64,000 nt of DNA from Corythucha ciliata (taxonomy: Eukaryota; Arthropoda; Insecta; Hemiptera; Tingidae): the NCBI GenBank assembly GCA_038030265.1, contig CM075940.1:5952001-6016000 (forward strand), written 5' to 3'. Below are positions 43,041 to 56,700 of the stretch, in pieces. Within the stretch, counting starts at the first letter, position 1. Each line of letters starts with the position of its first letter. The notes beneath the pieces were generated by a model. That model had not been told where the DNA came from. It saw only the letters and a list, made by a program, of their open reading frames with translations, and did not search any database. The position numbers and the translations under genes were made by a program.

Positions 43041-46000
43041 GCTCACACCCCAATTGTTTTGGGAACAAGGGTCTTCCAACCCTCCTTAAACCATTGCTGT
43101 GCTTTGAAGGGGGGTGAGGCGATGCCACGGTTGTGAACCGCTGCCCCCATGGTTCCACGGCCGTTACTGGTTTCTGACGGAAAATGAGCCCAAGCCCAAG
43201 ATGCAGTAGCGTCGATCAATAATTTTCTCACCCAACGCGGCGACGGTGTGGGGGAGGAGACAGACAGTGAATGCCTCCGACGTGTCACGTCATTTTTTCC
43301 TTCCCTACCTTCCCCCCCCCCCTTCCAACAGCCAGTTGTTCAATTATCGAGTCGAAAATTAATAAGACGTGACGCCAAACTTATGATGAAAAAATGAGAA
43401 GGAAAGTGAAAAGGTTGTCGACTTCGTCATACCTTTCTCGGCCCGAAGGCGTCCTTGGCCGTGTCATTGGAAAAATTCACTTCAAATTACTTTTGGGACA
43501 AGTTTGTTCACCTCACCCACCCCTTCAACAACATCACTAAGTTCCGTTGGGACTGCAGAGAAGGGAGGCGTATTACTAAATTTTCTGGGTAGAGCTTTCG
43601 TGACACTTTAATAATGCAAATAAGTGAGAAGTTTCTATTACGTGCTTCAAATGGGGCGCATTTGCTTATTTCGTGGGGGCCAAAATGACAGCGATGCGAA
43701 GTGCTCAACACTTTAAGCAACGCACGACTAGTCATTTTGATAGGGTGAAATTATTAATCATCTTATTTTGTATAAGGAGGTGTAAAAAAACAAGAATGTT
43801 TGTGGTTGTGAAGGGAGGGAATGGGGGAATTATAAAGGGCTTTTCACAGCCTACAGTTTGCGAAAAAGTAACAATATTTTCATAGAATATTCAATGCTTC
43901 GGAATAATACATTTTAAGAAAGAATTTTAAATCATTTCTGGTCTTCTTGACTTTCGAGTTTTCGTTATTTAAGAGGAGCATTAAAGAACAGTTTATCCCT
44001 TCGGTTTCAATGAAGAGAAAATGTAAACGATATAAGAGCGCTACATTAATTTGTTATGCTAATCCATTTGTATCAAGCATCACGGTAAAAGAACAAATAT
44101 CAAGGCGTTTGGGTGAAGTTTACTCGGAACCCTACGGCCCCAGTAGAGTCCTTTATAAGGAAGCGAGCAATGGAGCAATTAAGGGCTTCTAGAGGTTTCA
44201 CCGATAATTACTCGCGCAAATAAAACGACTCTGATTACCTTGTTACACGCTGGTTAATCCCACCCCCCTGCCGATCGGCATCCGTTTAATGTCGAAGCTA
44301 GTTGTCAAGACAGTCAAGATTGAGAAACGTGCTCGAATCGTCTGAATTCACTGACAGAGTCAAGTTGTAATCCATGCAATTCATGCAGTGTCCTTGAAGA
44401 AGCTCGATTGACCCTTTTTTCTTGCATTTTAAACATGGGTGGAGGGGTCAGGGGTGGGTGAATCTTCGTCGATTCTTTCCATTTAACCACACCCATACAT
44501 AATCCTTGACCTTCCTTCCATCAATCCTGTGTGTATATATATATTCCTTCTGTGTGTGATTTGTTTCATTTGTTCGAGGTCATTGTTGAAAACTATTTAT
44601 TACTGAAAAAATATTTTTTGTTGATTCACCAATGTATTTTTATATAATTTAATTGGTTGCCAAATTGAGAAAGGGAGAATTGAAGCGACTTGACGGCCTG
44701 AATCAGCCACCTGTGTCCTTAATTGTGCTTCCCTTCAATGTATTCCATTGATCCCAGTATTTAACAATAATAGCCTCACTTTTCTCTATTGGAAAACAAG
44801 TAGGGAGAGGTAAAGAAGAGTAAAATACACTGTCACTACTTATAACAAGGGCCACAGAATCCGATGTCAAATTTAATTTAAATAAAGCTGTCGTAAAAAG
44901 ACCGACACTCAACCCCGCGGTCCTTCAAAGGCTTAGGGAGTAAATTTACTGTGAGAGTGCGAAAAGAAATATCACGTGGTTCACACCTAATTAAGAGAGA
45001 CGTTATTTTTTCGCTTTTTTCCCCCGTTTTTTGTTTGAGAGAATTGTTCCAAGCGACTGAATCATCGCCCTCTCCTTCCAACAACCGTATTATCAGCTCC
45101 CCCACTTAACTCTATTGAAAACTGAAGCGCCAATGGAGGTTACAGGACGTTAAATTTGAACCGAATGTCAAGTTGTGGATTAAACTTGCTAAATAAATAC
45201 GACTTTTTGACAATTTTTAGATCAATTTGTCCACTTCTTCGTATTTCTAGGAAAAAAAAAAATAATAATAATAATAACTGCAGTTGAAGGAAACGCAGTT
45301 ACTAAATACCTAAAATTTGGATAAATTAAACCCAGAAATAAATCCGTAGTGCTGTATTAATAAAAAGCGTTTACTAGAAGAATCCATGAGAACGGCCCAG
45401 AGTGCAGCATTTATTAAGATTTTTCCGCCTCATCGATTTCTTCCTCAACTGTCACAACTCATCACGGGTAACTGTCAGTTCAAATGAATATTTTGATTCC
45501 CCCTCCCTCATCCGTCCTATTCATGATTCCGAGACGACCTATTAAAAGTTTTGGCACGAATTCAATCACAAAAGTCCACCTGAATGGACTTAAAAGCCCG
45601 CGGGTCGACGACAATCTGAGGTTGATGTGGTGTAGTTGGTTAAAAGGGAGAGTGAGAAGGCAAAAGAGGGGGGGGGTCTCAAAGGTTGACAATATCATTC
45701 TCCTTAACCCTCGGGGTTAGTTAGCTATAGGAATCGTCTAACAAGCAAAAACAATTGGGAATACTTTCAAAGGAACATTGAAAAGAATGATTCTCGAATA
45801 ACGAAAATATCCTCCTTATAGTCATTCACCACAAGAGTCCTAATTACTTCTTTTTCAGGATGACTCTCGTTGATTGATATAATAATTTAAAGAAATGATT
45901 ACGCGAATTTAATGATGAAAAAATGAATTTCTTTTAATTGAGTAATTAGATGGAGTGCATTCAATGGCTGGGGACAGCCAATTAGTGTGTATAGCAATAA

Positions 46001-48179
46001 AGAAAAGATCAACTCCTAAAAGAACCACAGAGAGGGAGTCGCTGGTGATTTTAAAAATATAGTGAGTCGTGGCTCTTCCTAGAACTCCTTGGTGAGGGGG
46101 GGTGGATGATGCGACAAAAATTAGTGGACACACGGTAAAGGGTGCCTCGGGAACCGTTTACGCCAGTGTCTGTGAATAGACATTGGAAATTAGAAAGATT
46201 GCGCTCCCTGTTTTATATTTATTATATCATGTTTAGCTTGCTTTTTTCTTTCAATATGACAGACGGGGGGATAGTTCACTGTCATAAACCGACGGACATT
46301 AATTTCACATTTTTCTTCCGTGAAACCCCCACCCCTCAACATCACAGATTGAAATCGTAACAGGAACGTTTTGAAATCTGCCATCAAAGCGTGAAGGATA
46401 AACTAAAGAATTGTCAAGTTGTCAACTCAACCTCCACAACATCGCTGGGAAAAATGGCTAAAGAATTGTGTCCACGTTACCTGTTCAATTTCCTCAATTT
46501 GTATGATTCTCTTCAACTCGTATCGTTGTAGGTACTGAAAACTGAAACCTCACGTGAAACAGGCATAAAAAAAAAACGAAGTTACATCATCCTCTTTTGA
46601 TTCGGGGCTATATTCACGATTGATTCACCCGATCTCATCGTTATAACCATTTACCCCCACTCAACGTAGCTTTACCCTATTACGAATTTAGGCCTTTTAT
46701 TAGAGGAAATAGTGGTGGGTTGAAGGGGTCGTGGGGGGAAGTGAGAGTCACTTGATGTCACCATAGAAACTGGGGGTTTCGAAACTGAATAGAATTTTCT
46801 CATTTTCCTCGGTTTCACTCAAATCAAATCATACATCATACATCATCATCATCAAATCATTTTTCAAGTATAGTGTTCACGGTTTACGCCGAATGCCGAA
46901 ATAATTCACGAGTATGAAGTTTGCGCTTCTTGAAACAATGCCGCACAAGTTACGACCGACCGTAGAGAACATTCTCAAACGCTGTGTTGGAAACGAAAGG
47001 AAAACTTCTGGGTCAGCTAGCTCTATTCATTAAAATTAAATAAATTAAAAACTTCCAACTAAAATAAGAGATGTCGGGGAAACCAAAATTTTCGTTAGAA
47101 AAAAAAAATGGAAAAAATAGCGTCAGTGCTTCACTAATGAAAATAAAAAAGTAATACCTCTCTCCTATCCACTCGATGGAGGTTAATCAAATAAAGCTGT
47201 GCAAATTAATAGTGTTTTATCTTATTACTCTCGTTTAATTAAGTTGCCCAATTCATTTACAACAATAATTTAATTTTATTTCAAAGTCGGTGGTCGTTTA
47301 TAGCAATGAGCATAAAGGACCAAGCAAATCGTTATTGCACGCAGTGCCCTTCACCCCTTACTACTACGGCTGTAGTGTGTACTTTTTCAATTTTATGAAA
47401 GTGTGACTTTCGAGACGAAGACAAGCTTCAACGCCGCATATAACAGAACGTCAAACAGTGGACAAGAACTTCACTCAATAATGAAAACTCGCTTCACTTA
47501 ACGTTTAAAGCCCTATATTTGACGATCATTCCGTACTTCAATAAGGTGCGCTGTGGCATTCGAAATAGTTCGCGATGCGCGTGAGAAGGAGCTCTACATG
47601 AAGTTTAATTGGAAACTTGAGTTGAGTGAAGCCTCGAGCGGACTTGACTCCGTGGTCAATATGGGAAGTGAGTTAAGCTTGGGACATCATAATAGTTCGA
47701 TGTTGATAATGAAGAAAAATTAAACCCTATCTGTGCATTGAGAATAAATTAAATTAATGGATCTTGATTCCATTAGGTCCGATTCTTATACACAATAGCT
47801 TAATGGTTTCTTAACCATCTTAATTGAAATAATAGTTCTAAACCCGATCCCACAGAACTTGTTAATGCCAGTGATGGTGGGAGAGAGGGAGATTTGTCAA
47901 AACTCTTGGTAGCATGGCCATTATCATCGATGGTTGGGGGGGGGGGGCAGGGCAAGGATAGGCAGTTGCTCTCTCCTGGACTCAAAAGAGAGACCAGAGT
48001 GGCCGTGGGGGAGCTGCCCTCTGCTATGTAGATATAAGTGAAAACAAGGTGACAACAGACTGAGAATTACCAGGGAGTTTTCTAAAACTGGAAAAGTTTG
48101 GGAATCTCGTGAATTTATGAAGATAAGTCAGGGGAAAATGACCCATCCCCATGGCGCTATAAGAGTCAGTATGTCATCT
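43041..48179. other. Non-coding; microsatellites and a G12 run
   Basis: A (TA)n tract lies at about 44533-44544, (AAT)n at about 45259-45276, CAT-rich units at 46825-46860, and G12 at 47936-47947. Many short frames occur on both strands, none with a recognisable family motif. No transposon ends are seen. Confidence 0.4.
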
Positions 48180-48410
48180 TTAGAACAGTAACTGTGAGTA
48201 TGGTCAGTTTGGAACCGTGAATGATCAGTGTGATCTTTTCATCGCACGAATCTTCAGTTTTTCCACTTTAGGGTCCGAATAGTGAGTTTGGCCATTTTTA
48301 GAGCGGGAATGCCCGTTTGACCATTTTCAAAGCGAAATCTGCCAGTTTGGTCATTTTCAAGGCGCGAACGGACAGTTTGGTCCTTTTTGAGGGCGCGAAT
48401 GACCGTTTTC
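48180..48410. repeat. ~30-bp array, 'GCGCGAATNGTCAGTTTGGCC' type, best copy
   Basis: Units at 48305-48410 are the clearest of this family: GCGGGAATGCCCGTTTGACC, GCCAGTTTGGTCATTTTCAA, GCGCGAACGGACAGTTTGGT and GCGCGAATGACCG. The period is 30-31 bp. Earlier units are weaker. Confidence 0.7.
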
Positions 48411-48545
48411 TGGAATCAGTTAATGAACCGGCTGTGTGAACCGAATAGTCAGACTTTGATGTAAAATCATCTTTTGATCGGTTTAGCAGTTTGAACGTGC
48501 AATTTCTCCTGGTTTTTAAGCTAACAATAGGCCACAAGGTTTCTT

Positions 48546-50480
48546 TTATGTATGATAATAACCTCCCAGGAAGGTTCTCACTGCGAGTCCTTGGCAGTTG
48601 GGTTATGGCCACCAGATTAATGAGTTCGTTGTGTAAATCTTATACACTTACTATCTAGTAATAATAAAGTTCACAAAAGAGTCGCGGTCACTTTTGAGAA
48701 CCTTATTATAACTAGATTCACACAACGAACTCATTCATCTGGTGGCCGTAACCCGTCTGCCGAACAATACCAAGGACTCGCGGTGAGAACCCTCTTGGGA
48801 GGTTATTATTATACCAGGCGCGAATCGAGAGTCGGCTCAAGGAGGGGGCCATGACTCGGCATCCGGCCCCGCTGCACCTACCAATATCACACGTCACGCA
48901 GTTCCAGTGGCAAAGTAGCTCTCAATCTCCGATCATTATTGAAATATCGAAAACTTAATGAAACTTCATTTTTTGACCTCTTTGGCACGTTCTCAAGGGA
49001 AAATTGAGCATTGGCCATGCCATATGGAACTCATTTGAGTTAATCGGCCGATTAACCTCAGGGAAATTTTTGGCAAACATGATGAACATTTAAAAATTGA
49101 CAAAACCGCGTATTTTAGAGGTTTCACGACACTGGGATTCCGAGAATCGAGACGGATTTCCAGTCATACGAGCCTTTGAAGAAGTCATCACTGTGATGCA
49201 ACAGGGCTTTGAAATTTTGCATAAAAAGAGCCACAAGAATTTTCGCGCACACGGTGGCCACACGATCGACAGCTTTCTGAATTACAGCAAAGCTCCAAAA
49301 TCCACAAGAAAAAAGGCCCAACCACAAAACAAATTGACTATTTCTGCTTTAAATTGAAAATTCTTCAAATTGACAATTTCCCAAGTCAAATTGATAATTT
49401 TTTCACCTATTTGACAATTCGCTAATAAAAATGACGCAAATTGCCACCTTTTTAATCTGAAAATATAAACCTAAAATCACCATTAGCTCGTTTTCTCATA
49501 AAACAAACAATTTCCTTATGAAATCGACAATATCTTCGTGGAACTGACAAGTTTTATCATGAAACGGACAATTTCACCGTAAAATTTTCCTTGGTGAGGC
49601 GTTTCGCATGAATTTTTCCTTGAAATTGTCGATTCGCTTGAGTGTTTCCCAGAATGTTGTGTTTTGCCCACTGTGGGGCATTGTGTGTTAATTCCGCTTT
49701 GAATGCGACAATTCGCGTGAATACTGCCTAGAATATGAGGTTTTGCACGGATTTTTGTCCTGAATGAGGCCTTACACTTAATTATTGGCCTGGATGTGAC
49801 GTTTCGCTCTAAAATTGAGAATTTTTTATAAATTCCGCCTCCATTGTTGGGTTTTCCGTGAATTATTTTCCATTTTCGTCTTCAAATGGACAATTTCCTT
49901 ATAAGAACAACACAATTTTCTATGACAATTTTTATAAAATGGATCATTCCTCGTACAAATTGCGGGTTGAACGTGAGTGTTTTCCCCAATGTTGCGTTTT
50001 GCCCACAAAATGGGGGCATTTAGCGTAAATGTTTCCCTTGGTGTGCCACAGCCGTTTCGAAACAGTTTTTCTCTCACCCATATGGGACGTTTCGCGTAAA
50101 TTTTGACCTTGGCATGGCATTTCGCGCATAAATTTCTCGGATTTCGATCACGGAAAAAGCAATTTTGAGGGATTTTTATTGCCGGCAAACCAATATTTCG
50201 CTGGGTAGCCCCAAATGGGTTGTTCATTATATTGTGTAACCCATCAATACAACCCACAAACGTTAAATTTTATTGCATAACCCCTAATTTGCACAATATT
50301 TTTTTGTACGTGTATGGGCCGGATAAGGCCCCAGTACTTTTGAGAAAATGACCCTAAAATTTGACTCGATGGGATTTTGGAGGCGGTTTTTATGATTTAT
50401 TTGCACAAGTGACTTCGACTCAAAGGGGGGGCATGGCCCCTGTGGCCTCCCCATTGTATCCGCCACTGTATCATACATAA
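48546..50480. repeat. Foldback with one arm split by a hAT-like insertion
   Basis: The left arm, 48546-48639, contains ATAATAACCTCCCAGGAAGG, TCACTGCGAGTCCTTGG and ATGAGTTCGTTGTGTAAATC. Its inverse runs 48714-48814 and then resumes after the inserted element at 50469-50480. Arms are about 95 bp with a 74-bp loop. The left arm gives the unoccupied sequence of the right arm, so the insertion can be read directly. Confidence 0.8.
48815..50468 (+). mobile_element. hAT-like array-bearing element, copy 3, 1654 bp, complete
   Basis: It starts CAGGCGCGAATCGAGAGTCG and ends TATCCGCCACTG. Flanks are TATTATAC (48807-48814) and TATCATAC (50469-50476), an 8-bp duplication with one mismatch. Order inside: GGCCAT/CATCCGGCCCC stretch, AATTACAGCAAAGCTCC unit, short 20-bp array (49370-49580), ~31-bp array (about 49590-50120), and a tail with GAGAAAATGACCCTAAAA. 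It carries no transposase; the 143-codon minus frame 49826-50257 is translated repeat. Length and order match copy 2. Confidence 0.8.
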
Positions 50481-53400
50481 CAGTTTCAGTGCCTATTATA
50501 GATTTACCCCTGTTGAAAAATGGTGTATTGATGTAGTTCGCGCTTTATTTCCCCGTATTACAAGCACTATGCCTTTTGTGATCGAAATCGCTTTAAAACG
50601 CCTTGAAATCTGTTCTGGTACATCATTTTTCTTGCTTTGGTTCCGTTACAACACGTTGAACAGTGATTTTTCGAGCTCATTGTGATTCATTGATTTTTTC
50701 GCGCAAATAGACCAAAAAACAATGTCTTTCTTTACCCACAGAACAACGGATGGACATTTTTTTTCACGTTCATCCATACATTTCGACTGGAAAGGTTGAA
50801 AATATTTACATTCCTCTTGGAAGCACTTCATTTCGAGTGCGTAATGTTTCTTTCCCCTGGTTTTTATGTTTTTTCTATCGCGCCGTACACATATGTCTTC
50901 TCTGAAAGAAGCCTTGTTCTCCTCCACGTTGGCGATTTTATTCTCGCGAGTAAACTTTGCCAGACATTGAACTCTTCCTCCTCTTCACCCCCTTCCACAA
51001 TATTGCAGCTCCATTCGCTCACTTTCCGCTTCTTTTTTTTACCCTTCCACTCGCGCCGGGTGCTGAATTAAATCGACTTTTTACGAGACACTAAAACCAT
51101 GCTAACCAAGCCTCGCGCAAAGCCTTCAGTTTCCAGATCTTTGAACCATAAAATTCGCAGCTGTCATTGTGCAGGACAAACTCACCTTTAAACTTTTTTT
51201 TCTCTGATTTTTGTTTCCTTCCTCGAATATGTGAAGGACTATAGAAGAACGGACCAAAGATTCATTATGCATTATTAAACGTTTTTTCTTAATAATTATC
51301 GGAACAAAAGACAGCTGAGAACAGTGACGTAAAAGCTTCAAATTTTATACCGCAGTTAAAACATTCCCCTGTAATTATGCGAAGCCTCCTTTTGTTCGTG
51401 GAAAAGGATTTTATCACATTGAGTGAGGGGGAAAAATAATTATGAAATTATTTCTTTTTCGCATAAAATGCAAAATTAATGGGAGAATTAAGCCCACAAT
51501 AAAAACTGATGGTCAATCAAGTATGTCCGTGTCCTTCTCATAAATGCTTAGTGGTGGATGTATTGGTTTCAACGCGTGTCCAACGTAACACACTTTACAC
51601 CAGTTGTTGAAGCGGAGGATGGGCGACTTGTCACCCCGTCCTTCTTTTCACTTCATTAATGTCTAATAATTAATAAGGCACTCATGAGTGACAAGGCATA
51701 TTCCCAAGGCGATGAGGGTTGAAACAGGATGATTAGAGGGGAGGGGGAAAAAACGAGACGAGAGAATGAAATGTCGATTTTCGACTATTTTTCAACATAA
51801 CCATCGACCCATGGACTTCGGGAGAGGGAACATTCGCTCTTGGTAATTTTTGTGTTCATTTTTAGAATTATTATCCTCTGTCCAGCTGCTCACTATTTAG
51901 CTGAATCTCGCTACCTCGTTGTAAAAACACACTCGACAAGCCGTGTGACAAAAAAAATTCGTGTTTCAAATATCAATACCAATCCTTTAAAATCTCATCC
52001 ATAACTAAGTGTTTGATGATTACGTGACCCTAAATGGTGGACAAATCGGAATTTGGCCTCAAACAGAGCCCTTTGATTAACCAAGCGGCAAAACAACTAG
52101 GCATAATTTCTCTGATTGTGTGATCAGGTTCTTCATGAAAAAAACTCAAATTGGGTGTCAGGAACCAGATGTTTGGCCTCAAGAAACGTCAACAACTGAC
52201 AATTGAACCAAATTCGAAAATTTGGCCTTATAGGCCAGCCGAACCGGCGAATTGGTATTCTTTAAATCCTTCAGATTGAGGAATTGTTGATAATTAATTT
52301 TTAAAACCTTAAGCACATAACAAGTGAGATTTGGCGTATTTGCAATTACTCCGCATTGACGCTTCGGCTCGCAAATAAAATGAGTGAACTCTAATTCACA
52401 CGTCGATTTAATAAAATTCAATATTTTCACTTATTTTATACTGGGGGCACAGAAAAAACAAGGTGGCAGCCTTTCAATAAAAGCGTGAACTCCAATGAAG
52501 CGATTTAACTAAGGCGATAATGTTTTTACATTTTGAAACAAGTCGGTATATGCTTACCTAGCTGTTTGGAGTTTTTGCCGCAGAGTGGAAACCCTCTTTC
52601 CCGGCACGGGCTTCCCCCGCCTCCCTTATTGTTCTAGTTATTGCCCTTCGTAACGTGGCCCTCCTTAGTTCTCGATTTTTTCACTTAATTAAGAATCCTC
52701 TTGTTCTCTGTTATTGACTAGATTTTTTTCCCCACTCTTTTTTTTTCAAGGAGTGCCTGATAATAGTCGCATCTCACGTTGCTAAGTAACTTCAACGAGG
52801 AAGTTGTTTCTACCCAATCAGACCTTCCTGATTCAATTTGGAATTAGAAGATGGAGACAATGGAGGCAATTAAAACTTGCCAAAGCATTTCTCGAGTCAA
52901 TCATCAATTTCTATTGCTAAAACCTCCCACTCGTTTGGTTTCTATCCTTTAACAAGAAATTCGGGGGTGACGAGAACATAGAAAGAAGCCGTGGTATCGA
53001 AGCATCGTATCAGCCGGCAGTTTTAACTGATTTGAGGATTAAGTTTTATCGGGGATAATTCCTTGAGACACAGTTTTCGATGGACTTGCTCGCTTCAGCG
53101 TGGCTGACCCCCCCCCCCCCACTGTGCATCTCTGGACTGGTTCCCGTGGCTCTAGGGGTGGTGGTGGGGGCATGGGCGCTGCCTGCCGTGTGGTATTGTT
53201 TATTTCTTCGATACAAAACGTGACTTCAAAGGACGACTCAGTAATCGTCTCAAGCTGTACAGTGGCTGGACGAAAATTTATTTATTTCCTTGACCTCTGT
53301 GAACCGAGAGTCACCACCACCAGATGGGTGAAATCCCAGCGTCGTGGTCTCTTCTGACGTCCAGTCTTCACCCCCTCACCCCTTCCATGCATAACCATCA

Positions 53401-56399
53401 AACTCCCCCCACAACTTCGTTAGTAGTTTTCAAAACCAGGCCTGCTTTACCTTTTCTGAACAGTTATTCTAAAAACAAACTCTTCTTCCCTCGGTTTTTT
53501 GTTTGTGTGTTTAATGTAAATAACTAATCGCTCTTTTCAGGAAACACAGATGCTAGGCATTCACCACCGTTGAGAAAGTTTCGTGACTCACTAATGTGAG
53601 AAGCAATCTATTCCAAGTGGAAATTAATTTTATTTCCTGAGGGATTAGAGTAAATAAAAGGTTGGCAAGCACTAGTAGCATTGTGCGAGTGGAGAGAAAA
53701 TTCGGGTTTCCCGGTCTGATTGATATTTTAAGCCCCTTGTGAGTTGACAAATAGAATTACGTTTTATCTTCTGTTTATCTTGATGTTGGGGGGAAAATTA
53801 GTTCATTAATATAATGAAATCCTTTTTTTATGCAGAAAAAGTTTGTGTTTTTTTATTTTTTGGTTTTTTCCATTCAGACAATTAAAAATGACTTTTTTAC
53901 ACAACATAGAAGAAGGGGAAATTCTAAACACCAAGTTTTTTTCTTCCACACTATTTTTCGTGCAAACAAAGCTCTAGGGGACAATCACGATGGGGAACCA
54001 CAAACACATTTGACTGAGCGATTTTCTAAACGTATTTTTCACGAGGGACAGTGCTCGACATTGATGATGTGGGGGGGGGGGATGATTGTGTGCAGTAAAA
54101 TATAGAATCGAGTAGAACTGATCTCGGTTAACATGATGGATAAATGCTAGAAAGACGAGACACAGAGGGCACTTATGCGGCTCCTTGAACTTCTACGCCC
54201 GTCAGCACTTGTCGCGAACGACTGAAAATCGATTTCACTTAACGCTTCGTAGAGAGTCATTTCAAAAGCCGAACAGCCTTTGGCGCTTCGAGAGCAATAT
54301 AACACAAACCCCTTTCGAAAACCATGCACTCGATACACTGCACGACGATAACAGGTGCTGCTGGCGACGATGAGAGGGAGTTTAAGCATGAAGAGGTACT
54401 TAACGCGCGAAACCGGAAACTATTTTTTTTGTCTTATACTGCACGGATGGATGGATACCAGCCGACGAACGGTGCCTTCTTAAAGGTAACTATCGAGCGT
54501 GGCACGCTGTATAAATAAGCCCTTCATTGCCGTATTCTCCAAACACTACTATGTTTCCGAGTCTTCTAAAACAGCACAGGGGCTTTTAAAAACCCAGATT
54601 TCATGGGCTCATCCGACAGATTTTAAATAAAATTCCATTGTTTCAAAATAGTGGAAATTCCTCCATCGACAAAGATGTGCTTAAAAAATATGAATCCGAG
54701 TATACTACGTTGAAAGAAATAAAAGAATCCAAGCAATGCACTCAGCAAAACACTGTAGCCCATAGGCACGGGTTACGGATTAGCGGGGCGAGAAATGAAC
54801 TGAGAATACGCTCTATCTGACCTCTCCCCCCTCATCTTTCCAACCAGAGGAAAATCTTTTACTTTTTCTTTTAGTACATCCTCGAAGTCTTTCACAGTCA
54901 TAACTTTCCCGAAATGGAAGGAAAGTTTCGTTTTAAGAACAAAATTATTGATTATCCAACAATTTATAACAGCAGCCGTTGCTTGTGTAGCGACAAATTA
55001 CATTTCAAGAAATCAGGCATTTATTTAAATATTTCTCTCGGAAATTCGAGGAAATAACCAAGACAAATTTTTTTAAGTTTCCCTAACTTTACAAGCAACA
55101 TTTTTATGTCTTTCATTCCTTTTTGTGAGGGGTGGGGCAGCATTATCAGGACAACAGAGTCATTTTGAGTGGTCTAGCTGTTTTCCTTGAGCTTTCTCTC
55201 CATTCGGAACACTAATTTTCTCTTTACCAACCTTTTCATGTTTCTTCCTGCTATTTATTTATTTCGTAATTTTGGTTGAAACGCTAAATCAAAACTGTCG
55301 ATTTCAAACAGATGTATGAACTGTCTCGGAAGTTCTATTTCTGTCTGAGGCTTTCCTCATCAGTCGAGACGAATTACCCTAATAAAATATGCAGCGTAGT
55401 AATCAATCAATAAAATACATGCACTGAAGATTTAATTCCCACGAGGAAGCGGGAGGCTGTTAAAGTATGTATTGTGGATAGAACTGGTATAGACTTTCGA
55501 GAGAAAAGCACAGTTCTAAACCGCACGATTACTTCACGGTGGTTTGTTTTAGTGTAGAAACCGGTTCGTTTGATTCAAAAGTTGGAAACCTATTCTCGCG
55601 TTTATTATAAACGTGGTTATTGTTATTCGCGATAGCCGAATTCACCGAGCAACGAGTTCTGCTCCACTCAACAGCCATGTTGTTGTTTTTCACGGACTAG
55701 AGTAGCCTTCACAACGCGTTACGGTGTATTTATTTTAGCCGTCGTATAAGGACTCATATGAAAGGATATAACAATTCGTGTCGAAGTGCAATCCAACCTC
55801 GCAAAGAGGTGTGACCTCTGGGGTTTGTAGGTCTCCAAAAATTGTTTGCCACCTAGCTCAAAGGCAATTTTAACGACAAACAGGGGGGATAGTGAAAATA
55901 GGCCAATTGGGAGACAACAGTTTATATTGATGGAGGACGAAATTTGTACAACGAGGGCAGTCTGGAATTCTTAAAAACTTCGATCAATTTACATCTATGG
56001 TAAGTTCTTAAAAATAAATTAAAACGTCCGGCCAACGGTTGGCCTACCAATTTTCATCGTCGGGAAGTTCTCGGAAGATTGGGGATGCCACACACCTCAG
56101 GACCAGGGTAAAGCTCTTGGAATTCAGGACGACAGAAATTCACAGTTTTCCTCAATAACTTTTACGAAAAATAAAAGAGGGACCTTTTTGCTCTTCGAGG
56201 CGTCTTTCTATTGGGAGTCGTCCAAGCGGGAGTACGGGTTGGATCCATGGTCTTTTCCTCCTCTTTCCACGGCCTTCGATATTAATTTTTGCATAAATTA
56301 AAATGGTATAAATTTACGTTTTTCCAATTCAACTATTGGACGGTGCGGGGGGAGGTGAAAGTATCTCCGCGAATTCTGAATTGTGTGCCGTAACGGTCA
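50481..56399. other. Non-coding; C13 and G11 runs
   Basis: C13 lies at 53108-53120 and G11 at 54071-54081. Near 54580-54620 a lone AAAACCCAGATTTCATGGGC looks like one unit of the ~30-bp repeat. No gene, RNA or transposon end is recognised in almost 6 kb. Confidence 0.4.
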
Positions 56400-56700
56400 C
56401 AGAGGCTAATACGCAACTGAAACTGGGAAAAATCGATAATTCGTGGCTGAAGTTGGAAGAATGCGTGACTAAAAAATTGGAAACTACAAATACGCGGATT
56501 TTCGCCCATTAATAAACCATTTCCGTGATTCTAGATAACTATAACGCCAATTTCGCGGGTTTTGCTCGCTGAAGAACCATTTTCGAAGGGTTCGGTTCAC
56601 TTAAAAACCCAATTTCGTGGGTACTGGCTTACTACTTCCGTTTTATAGATTTTCTTCACTTAAAAAAGTGAGTTTGGCTTTGTCAAAAACCAAAAGCGAG
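56400..56700. repeat. ~30-bp array, 'AACCAATTTCGTGGGTTCGGCTC' type
   Basis: The best units are CAATTTCGCGGGTTTTGCTC, CATTTTCGAAGGGTTCGGTT and CAATTTCGTGGGTACTGGCT at about 56550-56630, period about 30-32 bp, each followed by ACTTAAAAACC-like sequence. Confidence 0.65.

Noticed and set aside
49826..50257. 143-codon minus-strand frame with many Cys and Asn
   Set aside because: It lies wholly in the ~31-bp array of hAT-like copy 3 and reflects the repeat unit.
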